From positions 19,671,269-19,735,268 of the forward strand of contig CM042181.1 of the NCBI GenBank assembly GCA_023376005.1: a stretch of DNA of 64,000 nt. The letters run 5' to 3'. Positions 1-12,103 of this stretch are shown here, one piece after another. The stretch is from Doryteuthis pealeii. Its lineage: Eukaryota > Mollusca > Cephalopoda > Myopsida > Loliginidae. The notes under the pieces were generated by a model. The model was not told where the DNA came from and made no database searches. It was given only the letters and a program-made list of their open reading frames with translations. The position numbers and the translations under genes are program-made. Numbering within the stretch: the stretch's first letter is position 1; every line of letters begins with the position of its first letter.

Positions 1-132
1 TCTGATTCCGCATGGGTTTATCAATGATTTAAAAATGGTTGAATGGTTGTTTTATTTCACAGCATAGCATTATTTTCAAGTCATTTCATGCTGAAGTAAT
101 TTTGATAAACAAAGAACACAGGTTGCTTACAG

Positions 133-136
<4 letters not shown>

Positions 137-187
<51 letters not shown>
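137..187. repeat. (TA)n microsatellite
   Basis: Pure alternating TA tract. The same dinucleotide tract recurs about forty times in the window, very often at the border of a mobile element. A second tract lies at 491-535. Confidence 0.95.
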
Positions 188-192
<5 letters not shown>

Positions 193-502
193 CTCTACTC
201 AAAAAATAAAAAATTCACTCTGATGAAGGTCGTAAAAAATCTCTCTGTGTACGGAATATTTTATACATTTTTCCTATTATTATTATTATCATCATTTCAA
301 CTCCATCTGATTATTTTAATAATAATAATAACGTAAATCCGTATACATTTTGATAAACCGTACCGAAACACGTGTGTAAGTGATATCGATTAAAAGTGAT
401 ATCGATTAAATTCATTTTTTTATCCATCTACATTTCTTTTCTTTACTCATTTTTTCCTCATATTGTCGGATTCAACTCTTTCCACTCTTACATATATATA
501 TA

Positions 503-537
<35 letters not shown>

Positions 538-610
538 AGTATATATAAAAGGATATGAAAACACCACAAAATGCTATTAAAATGAAAATATTTTATATCA
601 TATTCATAGC

Positions 611-655
611 TAATATTGAACAATATTTTGATTTATAAAAATCATCATCAGAGCT
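611..655 (-). ncRNA. Decayed hammerhead-like motif
   Basis: The minus strand reads CUGAUGA followed by a short AU hairpin, but the second core box is CAAAA rather than CGAAA and stem I does not pair. It is the same sequence family as the better preserved motif at 4935-4980, so I read it as a decayed copy. Activity is not expected. Confidence 0.45.
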
Positions 656-679
656 TGTTTTTAGTCCAGACTCATATAT

Positions 680-926
680 AGTAAAGTCATCAGTATGGCC
701 TAAAGTCGGTATCAGCCAATCAGCGAGGGAGTCTATCCCCTTTTCACAAGCGCTAGACCAAGGAGATTATAATAGCGTCTGAGGTGGAGCGCCACACCTA
801 CCATCAGCTCCTTACTTTACCGCACAAATTCCCTGTGCTACTCATACGCTGAGTTGGCGAGGGCCGGTATCGAACTAAGAACCTTGTGGTACCTAGTCCG
901 ACTCTCTACCGACTGAGATGGCAATT
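680..926 (-). mobile_element. tRNA-derived SINE, family 1
   Basis: Reverse-strand copy of the most common SINE here. The head carries a tRNA-like A box (close to TAGCTCAGTCGGTAGAG) and B box (GGTTC..AGTTCGAT), followed by a body with the string GTAAAGTAAGGAGCTG and a tail of GACTTTACT repeats. The head of this copy is diverged. Other copies lie at 4549, 6240, 12282, 45623, 45898 and 58163. Confidence 0.8.
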
Positions 927-1029
927 GAATGACGTAAAGAATATGAAGAATATTATAAACATTTATAAAGAAAAATCTAAAAAACGTCACAATATTTAAA
1001 ATGTCACCAATGGTTATTTGAATATTTGA

Positions 1030-1060
1030 CAAAGGTCAAAGGTCAAAGGTCACAGGGAAA
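1030..1060. repeat. Short GGTCAAA tandem
   Basis: Three adjacent copies of AGGTCAAA-type units. It resembles direct-repeat nuclear-receptor half sites (AGGTCA), but with no gene nearby I treat it as a simple repeat. Confidence 0.5.
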
Positions 1061-1229
1061 GGTCAATCCCGAGTTCCCCAGGAGAATTGAACAGAAAGAG
1101 AATTGACTAATCAAAACTACAATAAAACTAAAAAAATACCCTGTCAGTGTCACTGCCCCCTTCCCCCTGTAGAGGGAGTAAGTTCACCCCCCCCCCAAAA
1201 AAAAGACGTGTCCTGAGGGTCTACATGTC

Positions 1230-1500
1230 CTGGGAATGACGTTAAACTCTATCTGATGGTGAGGTTCCAGTTCTGGAGGTTTTGGGAATGTGGAGCACCC
1301 CTTCATCACCATTGCTCCCTGGTCTACTCTGACCCGGAGTGGTAGTACCTGTTAGGGTCCCATTTTATGGGTTAAATAGAAAAATGTGTTTTTAAACAAA
1401 ATTGTATTATCCATTAAGAATTGATTTATTTCAAAACTTTATCGGCATTAAATGACCCACTGAGGTTGATATGCCGTAAAACAAAACAAACCAAATATAT
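1230..1500 (+). repeat. Dispersed repeat with GGTTGATATGCCGTAAAAC end
   Basis: Member of a large interspersed family. The upstream half has ATCTGATGGTGAGGTTCCAG and GACCCGGAGTGGTAGTACC. The downstream half has GGCATTAAATGACCCACTGAGG and ends in GATATGCCGTAAAACAAAAC plus a CAAAC/AAACC-rich tail. A fragment of the downstream half follows at 1726-1826. The fullest copy is at 57540-58045, with others at 19055-19395 (reverse), 29218-29365 and 59265-59416 (reverse). The A-rich simple tail suggests retroposition, but I did not see a clear Pol III head. Confidence 0.75.
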
Positions 1501-1725
1501 GTGAAATATTAATAGAAAAAACTTTGCTATGAACAAATCAGAAATCATTAATAACTTAAAATTGGTTAATTCTAAGAGTTTTTTAATAGTATTTTTGGGT
1601 TCCTTGCATCAAAAAGCATTTATGAACCAATTTTTAGGAGAAGGGAAGCTCTAGAAATCATTTTACAGACAAAAATAGATTACAAAAAGTAAATTTGGAG
1701 AGTAAAAAAGTATTTATAAAAAAAA

Positions 1726-1826
1726 TTGTATTATCCATTAAGAATTGATTTATTTCAAAACTTTATCGGCATTAAATGACCCACTGAGGTTGATATGCCG
1801 TAAAACAAAACAAAACAAACCAACCC
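1726..1826 (+). repeat. Fragment of the GATATGCC dispersed repeat
   Basis: Near-identical to the last ~100 bp of the repeat at 1230-1500, with a CAAAC tail. The two copies lie ~230 bp apart, so the interval between them may be an insertion or a second transposition. Confidence 0.7.
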
Positions 1827-2369
1827 ACTAGCCAACCATTAGTAAAAATGAGCCTTTTGTTTATTTTGCATTCTCTGGCACTCTCCAATTGCTCGGGTAT
1901 CTCAATCCACCCCTGAAACATTAGACATTCAGTATCTTTTGTTTTATCCTATTCAAGGGTAGAAATACCCTGACAAAATAATTTCAGGTTAATGACGTCA
2001 TTTTGTTCTTCTGACGTCATGTGACAGTCATGTGACAGTCATGTGACGGTAATCAATGCTTCATGTCCTCAAAAAAAAAAAAACAAACAAAAAAAAAACC
2101 CCCCACCTGGCAGATGAGGGAGAAAAGATGCTCAGAAAAGATAGAGTTTCATCTTTCTCTACTTGTCGTCGTTCTGACGTTACACCTGAATAGTTCGAAG
2201 CTTAAAGCGTTTCTTTCTCATCATACTGGCATTTGACAGTGACGGAAGCAAAACTGATATAGCGAAAAGTGACGGATGACATGGAAGAAAAACAAATCCC
2301 TATGCCCTGAACGAACGTAAGTAACACACTAGCTCTTCTTCGGTAGATAGATAACAGATTGAATGCCTT

Positions 2370-3020
2370 ATACTCATTTACCAGCCCCCCTCCCCCGCAT
2401 AAGTAGGATGTGACACAGGTCAATTTCTCTAGCAGAGTTTAACAGGTTTTGATTCAGAGTTTTCCTTCTCCTAGACTGGTTGCCTTACCAGGGTTAAATG
2501 CATTTACCAACCCCTCTGTATGAGGAGGATGTGACACAAAATCAATTGTTTTAAGCAGTTTAACAGGTTTGAATTCAGAGTTTTCCTTCTCCTAGACTGG
2601 TTGCCATACTAAGACTAAATGCATTGACAACGAGCAGGGTGTGACACAAGGTCTATTGTTTCAAGCTGAGTTTAACAGGCTTGAATTCAGAGTTTTCCTT
2701 CTCCTAGACTGGTTGCCATACCAAGGCTAAATGCATTTTCTAACAAGTAGTATGTGGCACAAGGTCAATTGTTTTAAACAGAGTTTAATAGGTTTGAATT
2801 CAGAGTTTTCCTTCTCCTAGACGGGTTGCCAACCAAGGTTAAAGAGATATATAATAGCTTGAATATCTTTTACATATTTACCAACCCTCCACATGAGTAG
2901 GATGTGACACAAGGTCAATTTCTGTAGCAGAGTTTAACAGATTCGAATTCAGAGTTTTCCTTCTCTTAAACTGGTTGTTTAACCAAGGTTAAAGAGCCCT
3001 GTCTGCCCTATTATTTACCC
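2370..3020 (-). repeat. Tandem ~120-bp repeat, about five units
   Basis: Units share ACCAACCCNCC, GGATGTGACACAAGGTCAAT, a GAATTCAGAGTTTTCCTTCT block and AGACTGGTTGCC. Repeat starts fall near 2380, 2505, 2635, 2745 and 2885. The same sequence forms the body of tRNA-like SINE family 2 in reverse orientation (compare 5692-5905 and 43905-44060), so this is a tandemly amplified SINE body. Confidence 0.8.
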
Positions 3021-3026
3021 ATAGTA

Positions 3027-3200
3027 TATAGGGGGGTCCAAAAAAACAGACTTTTTTGAAAGTCAGGCCTGTTTTGTGGGGTCACACTGTATATATATAT
3101 ATGTGCACAGAGCTATATATACATATATATACAGGGTGACACTTTTAAAAAATAGGCCTGACTTTTTTAAAAAAGTATGTTTTTTTGGATCACCCTATAT
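3027..3200. mobile_element. Foldback MITE with Tc1/mariner-like ends
   Basis: The two halves are inverted copies: GTCCAAAAAAACAGACTTTTT with GTCAGGCCTG on the left, and CAGGCCTGACTTTTT with GTTTTTTTGGATCACCCTA on the right. The centre is a TA-rich loop containing TGTGCACAGAGC. Ends of the type CAGGGTGATCC next to TA are typical of Tc1/mariner-derived MITEs. There is no coding capacity. Confidence 0.7.
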
Positions 3201-3359
3201 ATATTACTGGCGCATTGTCCTGACAAGAAGTGTCAAGTAAGCTGCTTTGAAACCAATGGTAACAATCACCTTTTAATTGTATTATACATTATAATATATG
3301 TATATATATATATATATATTGAAGTATGGATTCCACATATGCTTCTTGTATAGATAAAA

Positions 3360-4532
<1,173 letters not shown>

Positions 4533-4548
4533 CTCCGATCTTAACAAT

Positions 4549-4803
4549 GGGCTGGGTTAGCTCAGTTGGTAGAGTGTTCGGCTAGAAACCACAAGGTTCC
4601 TAGTTCGATACCTGGCCTCGCCAACTCAGCGTATGGGTAGCACGGGGATCTGTGGGGTAAAGTAAGGAGCTGGTGGTAGGTGTGGCGCTTCACCTCAGAC
4701 GCTAAAATAATCTCCTTGGTCTAGCGCTAGAGAAAAGGGGGTAGACTCCCTCGCTGCATGGCTGATACCGACTTTAGGCCACCCTGACGACTTTACTTTA
4801 CTT

Positions 4804-4806
<3 letters not shown>
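4549..4806 (+). mobile_element. tRNA-derived SINE, family 1
   Basis: Starts GGGCTGGGTTAGCTCAGTTGG (A box) with the B box AGTTCGATACC ~50 bp later, then the body with GTAAAGTAAGGAGCTG and a GACTTTACTTTACTT tail. It lies between two TA tracts. Acceptor-like ends GGGCYGG and CCTGGCC pair imperfectly, showing tRNA origin. It is a retroposon, not a functional tRNA gene. Confidence 0.88.
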
Positions 4807-4841
<35 letters not shown>

Positions 4842-4934
4842 CCCTAACTCCGATCTTAACAATATATATATATATATATATATATGTATATGTATATATA
4901 TGATTTTTGTCTCCGAACAACACAGAGTATAAAC

Positions 4935-4980
4935 AAGCTCTGAAGATGATTTTTTATAAAATCGAAATATTGTTCAGCTT
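4935..4980 (+). ncRNA. Hammerhead ribozyme motif with weak stem III
   Basis: Stem I pairs AAGCU with AGCUU (5 bp). The core box CUGAAGA is followed by one unpaired U, then a 6-bp stem II (GAUUUU/AAAAUC), then CGAAA. Stem III, AUAUUGUU before a C at the cleavage position, pairs poorly. The core is therefore mostly preserved with a probably weakened stem III. The flanking sequence matches the decayed copy at 611-655. Confidence 0.6.
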
Positions 4981-5068
4981 TTGAATATGTTATAAAATGT
5001 TTTCACTTTAACAGCATTTGTGGTGTTTTCATATTTTTTTCTATACTCATATATATATATATATATAT

Positions 5069-5092
5069 GTGTATGTGTGTGTGTGTGTGTGT

Positions 5093-5126
<34 letters not shown>
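5069..5126. repeat. (GT)n microsatellite
   Basis: Alternating GT tract directly following a TA tract, a common compound microsatellite. Confidence 0.95.
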
Positions 5127-5128
<2 letters not shown>

Positions 5129-5148
5129 GGGCAGCATTCTTAATTTAT

Positions 5149-5563
5149 GCATGTTGAATTAAACAAAAGACACATCTCCTGTTTAACAATTTTATTTGCG
5201 ATCTTTTCAAGTTTTCTTTCTAACTTTTTAATATTTGGGTGGAATTCGTGGATTAGTCCACCAAAGTTCATGTCCCGAGTACTTAATTTCCAATGCAGTA
5301 CACACATTTTAAAAATGCCTATAACACCTTTCCCATCAATTCTCCTCCTTCCAGTCTCCACATCCATTAATATAAATTGAAAAACTGGAACACATCACCC
5401 CTGATGATGGCACTTCGAAGTGCCGATAGTGCTTGGGACATGAACTTTGGTGGACTAATCCACGAATTCCACCCAAATATTAAAAGGTTGGCCAGAAAGC
5501 TTGAAAAAATCACAAATAAACTTGTTAAACAGGAGATGTATCTTATTTTTAATTCAACATATA
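5149..5563. mobile_element. Inverted-repeat element with decayed hammerhead core
   Basis: Two ~134-bp arms (about 5149-5282 and 5429-5563) are inverted copies sharing GAATTCGTGGATTAGTCCAC and its complement. On the plus strand the central part reads CUGAUGA, then a strong GGCACU/AGUGCC hairpin, then GAUA where a hammerhead needs GAAA. I interpret it as a foldback element of the hammerhead superfamily whose ribozyme has lost a core base. Confidence 0.6.
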
Positions 5564-5691
5564 TATATATATATATGCATATATATATATATATATATAT
5601 TATATATACATATACGCCTAATCATTAATTTTCAAATTAGGTATGACTTCAATTAAGCACATATTCTCCCAAATATATATATATATATATA

Positions 5692-5905
5692 TTGAGATGC
5701 GTGGGCTAGTGGTTAGAGTCGTGGAAAATGGACTCGTCGATTCGGGTTCAATTCCTAGACGAAGCTGTTGGCATTTCACATAGCGCTAATACCATTGGGA
5801 AAGGTATGAATCCATATATTCTCCCTCCAGCTATGGGTTAAATAGTAGGGTAGACTGGGCTCTTCAGCCTTGGGTAGGTAACCAGTCTAGGAGAGGGATA
5901 ACTCT
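5692..5905 (+). mobile_element. tRNA-derived SINE, family 2
   Basis: The head GCGTGGGCTAGTGGTTAGAG resembles an A box and GGTTCAATTCC matches a B box. The body contains GGGAAAGGTATGAATCC and GGGTAGACTGGGCTC and runs into GGTAACCAGTCTAGGAGA. Related pieces are at 2370-3020, 43905-44060 and 58325-58440. Confidence 0.7.
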
Positions 5906-6139
5906 GAATTCAAAATTCCTGAGGTCGGTTGTTGATTGGGTTTGTGGCAACCGTTGATGCACCAATTCTTTCCTATCGACTGTGCCAAAAAGTCTGGATG
6001 GTCCAACACAAGCCTTCACCACTATAAACAAATCACTGTGTGGGTGTTCATTGTGTGTATGAACCCTCGTACGTCGATAATCGACGGGAGATATTGAGAA
6101 TTGTAGACAAACACAGGATGTTACATAGTGAAGGTGTAT

Positions 6140-6238
6140 ATATGTTTGCATTATCGTTAATTGTTTTATTTTTATAGTTTCCTGTCTGGCATACACACAA
6201 ATACATACACCACAACTGCCCATTATATATTTATAAAT
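6140..6238 (-). mobile_element. Helitron 5' end fragment, family A
   Basis: Read on the minus strand this gives ATATAATGGGCAGTTGTGGTG and TGTATGCCAGACAGGAAACT, matching the 5' region of the Helitron copies at 19521 and 13886. The expected 5' TC is missing because a SINE sits immediately to the right at 6240. Confidence 0.5.
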
Positions 6239-6239
6239 A

Positions 6240-6495
6240 GGGCCGGGTTAGCTCAGTCGGTAGAGCGTTCGGCTAGAAACCACAAGGTTCCTAGTTCAAT
6301 ACCAGCCCTCGCCAAGTCAGCGTATGAGTAGCACAGGGATCTGTGGGGTAAAGTAAGGAGCTGATGGTAGGTGTGGCGCTCCACCTCAGATGCTAAAACA
6401 ATCTCCTTGGTCTAGCGCTATTGAAAAGGGGATAGACTCCCTCGCTGACTGGCTGATACTGACTTTAGGCCGCCCCGTCGACTTTACTTTACTTA

Positions 6496-6498
<3 letters not shown>
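6240..6498 (+). mobile_element. tRNA-derived SINE, family 1
   Basis: Well-preserved copy: A box TAGCTCAGTCGGTAGAGCG, B box AGTTCAATACC, body and GACTTTACTTTACTT tail running into TA repeats. The tail next to TA tracts recurs in several copies. Confidence 0.9.
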
Positions 6499-6532
<34 letters not shown>

Positions 6533-6533
6533 C

Positions 6534-6571
<38 letters not shown>

Positions 6572-6593
6572 GGTGAAGTTAAAAAAGGTAGCT

Positions 6594-6745
6594 GAAAACT
6601 TGCTCTATCCGATATTGTCTTCTCTGTTGTGGAAATAGATAGGTGGCTTTACTCTCAGAGTTTCCTATGTGTATATAGTCATTTCCACTAAAACTATAAC
6701 AGCTACAGGGAAGACAATATTGGATAGAGCAAGTTTTCTGCTACA
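6594..6745. repeat. Imperfect hairpin
   Basis: GAAAACTTGCTCTATCC is mirrored by GGATAGAGCAAGTTTTC, with GTCTTC/GAAGAC inside. The loop holds a further short inverted pair around TAGTCATTTCCAC. No gene is associated. Confidence 0.6.
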
Positions 6746-6821
6746 TTTTTTAACTCCACCTCTATTGTGCATTTTATTAACTCCACCCAACTTTTCATTT
6801 TCTGTCTTTAAAATTACTTTC

Positions 6822-7202
6822 TCACCTTGCCTTCCGGGGATAAATCGTGAGAACCAGAAGGCATAGAAGACCCTGTCTTCCAGTTTAAGGATAGTAAGTA
6901 AATCTCAGGCAGTTAGCAGGTAGGAGCCAAGCTTGTAGGATGTAAGTCTCACCTGCGCAGATGTCTAGGTTGGGGATTGAAACATCAAAGTAAATCGAAG
7001 TCTTGTGTTTATTACCTAAAAACTAACAATGACACAGGGCTTCTGATAAGGAGAAATCCCTAACAGAAACCAGACACAAAGTCCCCAAGAAAGTCCAGAC
7101 CTTAGAAGAGACCAAACCAGACTCAAGATGTTAGAAGATAGAACCAAAGCCGTCCAGAAGAAAAGACGACAAGAAGTAAGAAGTAAGAAAGGGTATACAA
7201 CA
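6822..7202 (+). mobile_element. 5'-truncated LTR, family 2
   Basis: Matches the LTR-like units at 13124 and 23603 from CACCTTGCCTTCCGGGGAT to the terminal ...ATACAACA. The 5' part seen in the other copies is missing. It is flanked on both sides by ~105 bp of near-identical satellite-type sequence, far longer than a normal target-site duplication. Confidence 0.65.
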
Positions 7203-7669
7203 AATATTGGATAGAGCAAGTTTTCTGCTACATTTTTTAACTCCACCTCTATTGTGCATTTTATTAACTCCACCCACTTTTCATTTTCTGTCTTTAAAAT
7301 TACTTTTTCCCGGCAAAATTCTTTATTTTATTGGCAGGTTTACAACGTTTTTGCTCATTAAAATTCAGGCCTCTAATTCAGTATTTGCCTCCCCAAATTC
7401 CAAGGTTTTTTTGTTTAATAAAAAAAACAGAAAAAAAAATGTTCTATTAATGTCAATCCGAAGCCTCGATTTCATTTCCCCAATTAGAAGTTTGTATATT
7501 CTTTTCTAACATAAGGCATCGTCGGTCTAACTAAAGTGATTTTTAGAAAAAAAAAAGATTTTTCTTTTTTGAAACAAACTATTTCTTTGCTTCTACAATT
7601 TAAATTTTTAACGAAACTGCAATGCCATTTTTTTTCTTTATCCTTTTTTTTTTCGACAACTCAATTCCC

Positions 7670-9175
7670 AATTTGTGCATTATTTTAACTCCACCCATGT
7701 ATTTTTTTAAACACCGCCCATCTTGGGCATTTTTTTTTTAAATACCTCCCATCTTGTACATCTTAAACTCTTTAAAAAGAAGCAGAAGACCCCACCTATC
7801 TTGTATATTTTTTAAACTCCACCCATTTAGTGCATGCTTTAAAACTCACTCATCTATTGCATTTTTTAAACACCGCCCTTCTTGTAAATCATTTTTAACT
7901 CCACCCATTTTGTGCATTGTTCAGCTCCACCCATTTTGTGCATTTTTTAAAACTCCACCCTTCCTGTGCATCAACTCCACCCATCTTGTGCATCTTTTTA
8001 ATTCCACGCATCTTTTACAATCTTTAAATCCACCCATCTAGTGCATTTTTTAACTCCACCTTTTCTGTGTATTTTTAAAACTAAACACATCTGGAGTATC
8101 TTTTTCACTTGACCTATGTTGTGTAATTTTTTAAGCTACGCCCTCCCTGCGCATTTTTAACTCCGCCCATTTTGTGCATTTTTAAAACTACACCCATCTC
8201 GTGCATCTTTTTAACTCCGCCCTTCCTGTGCAATTTTAAAACTACACCCATCTAGTGCATTTTTTAACTCCACCCATCTTGTGCATTTTTAAAACTACAC
8301 CCATCTAGTGCATTTTTTAACTCCGCCCATTTTGTGCATTTTTAAAACTACACCCATCTAGTGCATTTTTTAACTCCACCCATCTTGTGCAATTTAAAAA
8401 CTACACCCATCTCGTGCGTCTTTTTAACTCCGCCCTTCCTGTGCATTTTAAAACTACACCCATCTTGTGTATCTTTTTAACCCTGCCCTTCCTGTGCATT
8501 TTTAAAATTACACCCATCTAGTGCATTTTTTTAACTCCGCCCATCTGTGCATTTTTAAATACACCCATCTCGTGCATCTTTTTAACTCCGCCCATTTTGT
8601 GCATTTTTAAAAACTACACCCATCTCGTGCATCTTTTTAACTCCGCCCATTTTGTGCATTTTAAAAACTACACCCATCTCGTGCATCTTTTTAACTCCGC
8701 CCATTTTGTGCATTTTTAAAAACTACACCCATCTCGTGCATCTTTTAACTCCGCCCATTTTGTGCATTTTTTAAAACTACACCCATCTCGTGCATCTTTT
8801 TAACTCCGCCATTTTGTGCATTTTTAAAAACTACACCATCTCGTGCATCTTTTTAACTCCGCCCATTTTGTGCATTTTTAAAACTACACCCATCTCCATC
8901 GCCATTCATCTACACCCATCTCGTGCATCTTTTTAACTCCGCCCCATTTGTGCATTTTTAAAAACTACACCCATCTCGTGCATCTTTTTAACCCTGCCCT
9001 TCCTGTGCATTTTTAAAATTACACCCATCAAGTGCATTTTTTAACTCCGCCCAACTTGTGTATTTTTTAACTCCACCCATCTTGTGCATTTTTAAAACTA
9101 CACCCATCTCGTGTGTCTGTTTAACTCCGCCCATCTAATGCATTTTTAACTCCACCTATTTTGTGCATTTTTCCA
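7670..9175 (+). repeat. Satellite of TTTTTAACTCCRCCCAT units
   Basis: About 1.5 kb of degenerate ~26-bp units arranged as ~52-56 bp dimers: TTTTTAACTCCGCCCAT-TTTGTGCA alternates with TTTTTAAAACTACACCCATC-TCGTGCA. Units become more regular between 8160 and 9100. The first recognisable units are already at 6753-6800. The region is not coding in any sensible frame. Confidence 0.9.
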
Positions 9176-9179
9176 GGTG

Positions 9180-9600
9180 TTAATTGCATTCTTAATTTGC
9201 ATATATTCAAACAATAAATCTAGACTGTCCATCTATTTATGTCCGTTAGAGAACAGGGAGTGCGGATATTGTTCCTCTTCCCCCTTTTGTTTCTATCTGC
9301 GGACGTTATTTTATAATGACCGGTCACTGTCAATCAGTGTCCATCACTAATAACAACGGCTTAACAGTTACATACTAATTTAGGATGACCAATGTTACCG
9401 CAAAGTCATTTTGCTGTTTCTATAAATAGGATACTAACTCTGACAGTACCAGGTTAAGAGTGGGGGGTGGGGATTCTCACTTCACCACAACAATACGGTC
9501 GTAACTTGTGTATCCGAGTTAACGGAGATAGTAGGAAGAAAACACTGTATTTTAGGTAAAAAAAAAAAGTTTTACTAGACAAGATACAACCGCACTGTCG
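9180..9600. other. Unannotated AT-rich stretch
   Basis: I see no gene, RNA or clear repeat in this stretch. A short A-run lies near 9560. Confidence 0.5.
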
Positions 9601-9900
9601 GCTGGGGCGTTAGAATGCACCAACTGCACCTCTGCAGAGGGGTAAGACTCCCCCAATTGGGCCACCTGTTGGCCGTGGGTGGCGACCCGTGATGCTTAAG
9701 GATAGAGCCCAGGTGGATGAGCAGTTCCTGACATGCAATACTCCACTTTGGCCCTATATTGGGCTAGACGGGCGGTCGGAGAGGCCCCCTCCGATCAATC
9801 GGCTGGTCATGTCAAGCCCTAGCACCTATATGATTTTCCTAACCCTATTGCCCTTATGGCAAGCCCAACCCCTTTTTATCATATGGGTGTTAGAAGCCAC
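9600..9900 (+). repeat. 5' half of the GATATGCC dispersed repeat
   Basis: Shares GATGCTTAAGGAT, GTGGATGAGCAGT, CTAGACGGGYGGTCGGAGAG, GGTCATGTCAAGCCCTAGCA and TTATCATATGGGTG with 57550-57770, and in reverse with 19245-19390. The downstream half is absent here and is replaced by CA repeats. Confidence 0.7.
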
Positions 9901-9904
9901 ACCT

Positions 9905-10170
9905 TCTTACGCATACACATACACACACACATATAGACACACTTTCATACTCACGCACACACACTTACACACACTTTCTTACATTCACCACACACACACA
10001 CAAATACACTTTGTTACACTCACATACTCACACACACACACCTTCTTATACACACCCACACACTTTCTTACATACACACACACACAAATACACTTTCTTA
10101 CACACATAAATCCACACACACTCTTTCTTACACTGACACACTGACACACACACTTTCTTACACACATACA
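9905..10170. repeat. CA-rich repeat with CTTTCTTA units
   Basis: ACACACAC runs interrupted by ACTTTCTTACA units at irregular spacing. Open frames in both orientations reflect low complexity. Confidence 0.9.
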
Positions 10171-10429
10171 TTTTAGGTAGTCATTTAGTCAGTTTAGCTT
10201 AGTTTAGGTGAAGGTCAGGAATACGGAACACTCAGTGAGGATCGAACTCACTAACAATGGTCTGCAACATATATCAGTTAGTGAATTTAAGTTAAGGAAC
10301 TGGTTAATGCGCTTAATAAAAATATCAGTTACTTGTTGTGTCCTGTTGTGCACCTACGCACACTTTTAGGGAGATGCACAGGGAGTACTGAGTTGAATTT
10401 ATGCGTGAGAATGCACTTGCTCCATCCCC

Positions 10430-10482
10430 CCCTTCCCCCTCTCTCTCTTTCTCTTTTTTCTCTCTCAATTGCACTCTCTGTC

Positions 10483-10530
<48 letters not shown>

Positions 10531-10647
10531 ACTCACTCAATCCTGCTATCTATTTCTGACTGACTCAATCTCTCCCTCCTCTCTCTCTCTTTCTCTGTGA
10601 CTCAATCACTCAATCTCTCTCTTTTCAACTGACTCACTCAATCTCCT

Positions 10648-10696
<49 letters not shown>

Positions 10697-10912
10697 ACTT
10701 AATCAGCCTCATTCACTTTCTCTCTCTCTCTTTCACTGTGACTCAATCACTCAATCAATCCCATCTCACCTCTCTCTCTTTCTCTGTCTCTGTCTCTGTC
10801 TCTCTCTGTCTCTCTCTGTCTCTAGCCCTCTCAATTGCTCTCTCTCTCTCTCTCGTTCTCTCTCTCTGTCTCTGTCTCCTCTGTCTCTCTCTGTCTCTAG
10901 CCCTCTCAATTG

Positions 10913-10948
<36 letters not shown>

Positions 10949-11165
10949 GACTGACTCAATCTCCATCTCTCTGTGACTCAATCAATCCCATTCCTTCTCT
11001 CTCTCTCTTTCTGTCTGTCTCTCTCTCTGTCTCTGTCTCTCTCTCTCTTACTAGCCCACTAAATTGCACTCTCTCTCTCTCTTTCTGACAACTGACTCAA
11101 TCTCCTCTCTCTGTGACTAAATCACTCAATCAATCCCATTTCACCTCCCCCCCCTCTCTCTCTCT
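10430..11165. repeat. (CT)n tract with ACTCAATC interruptions
   Basis: Polypyrimidine sequence with repeated CTGACTGACTCAATC and CTCTCAATTGCACTCTCT units, i.e. a degenerate minisatellite inside CT repeats. Apparent Ser-Leu frames are artefacts. Confidence 0.9.
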
Positions 11166-11399
11166 AACCCCCCCCCTGAGGATGCAGAGGGGGGGTATTT
11201 AAGCGTAAACACTTCACTGTTTAAAAGAAAACAGGAAATTGTTTTAACAAACAAAGTTATCATGTTTAAGTGTTGGAAAGACCGAAACGGAAGTTGTACG
11301 TTGCCTCATACAAGTGGCTTTCATAACTCTGCAGGTCCTTTAAGCGCTCTTCGAAAAAATGCTCGACTCTTGTGGCCTTGTACCAAACTTAACTAGTTT

Positions 11400-11520
11400 C
11401 CTGGGATGTCTGCAAGAACGATCTCAGGTGATTTGGCATTGCCCCTTCCAGCTGGGAAAATTTGGCTCAGGACCGCCCTCGGTAGTAGTCTTATACATTT
11501 AATCGAGGACTTTATTTTCA
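11400..11520 (-). repeat. Dispersed ~100-bp repeat, possible LINE remnant
   Basis: Nearly identical to 16608-16705 (shared TGTCTGCAAGAACGATCTCA and GGACCGCCCTCGGTAGTAGT). A minus-strand reading has a GGPEPNFPS-like peptide loosely reminiscent of the sequence after the reverse-transcriptase domain, but I do not recognise it securely. Confidence 0.45.
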
Positions 11521-11537
11521 ATTCTCCAATGCTAAAA

Positions 11538-11576
<39 letters not shown>

Positions 11577-11583
<7 letters not shown>

Positions 11584-12071
11584 TTTTTATTTGAAGCACT
11601 TACAACGCATGTATCGCATAAAATTCGATACTTTTTCTTATAGAAAATGAAATTGGCAAGTGTAATCCCGGCAAGAATCGCTCGGTGTGTAGAATGCCGT
11701 ACAGACTGTTTCGACTTTATTAAGTCTCATCAGCGACATATACTAACGATTTCCTCCGACAGAAATCGAAACCGGGACCTCAGCGAGCATAGTGAGCCAC
11801 TATATCGCCTCGACCACAGTACACAGCTAACAATCCTTAGCGAAATTAAGCTTGTCAAATGATACTACGCACTTCTACCATAATAGGTAAGGGGGCGTTT
11901 TTGAGAGAATAATAACAACAAACAGACCGTGTGCCTTTCGGCGAACTGAATAAGATAAGAAAAAGTATCGAATTTTATGCGATACATGTGTTGTAAGTGC
12001 CTTCAAATAAAAAATTTAATATATACTTTCTTCAGCAACGTTTCTAAAAAAAACAAACATCCAAAATATCT

Positions 12072-12072
<1 letters not shown>
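11577..12072 (-). mobile_element. Hammerhead element with inverted ends
   Basis: Single-copy relative of the tandem element at 36886-37498 (shared TGTAATCCCGGCAA, GATCGCTCGGTGTGTAGAAT-type and TAATAGGTAAGGGGGCG blocks). The first ~60 bp (ACTTACAACGCATGTATCGC) recur inverted at 11957-12019, so the copy is a partial foldback. It contains the ribozyme at 11694-11739 and is bounded by TA tracts. Confidence 0.75.
11694..11739 (-). ncRNA. Hammerhead ribozyme
   Basis: Read on the minus strand: stem I pairs AUGUCG with CGGCAU (6 bp, one G-U). The core box CUGAUGA is followed by a perfect 5-bp stem II (GACUU/AAGUC, loop AAUA) and GAAA. Stem III is ACA/UGU, with A at position 17 before the predicted cleavage. 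All conserved hammerhead nucleotides are present and stem III is short, as in the type I hammerheads of Penelope-like elements and retrozymes. Relative to 36993-37038, two stem I positions differ while pairing is kept. Confidence 0.88.

Positions 12073-12073
<1 letters not shown>

Positions 12074-12103
<30 letters not shown>

Noticed and set aside
205..260. CUGAUGA at 218 with a nearby AGGUCGUAAAA hairpin-like segment
   Set aside because: No GAAA box at the required position; at most a decayed relative.
1030..1060. Nuclear-receptor response element from AGGTCA repeats
   Set aside because: No gene context; a simple tandem duplication explains it.
4549..4625. Functional tRNA gene
   Set aside because: A and B boxes are present, but the same head is joined to a constant SINE body in seven copies and the arms pair imperfectly.
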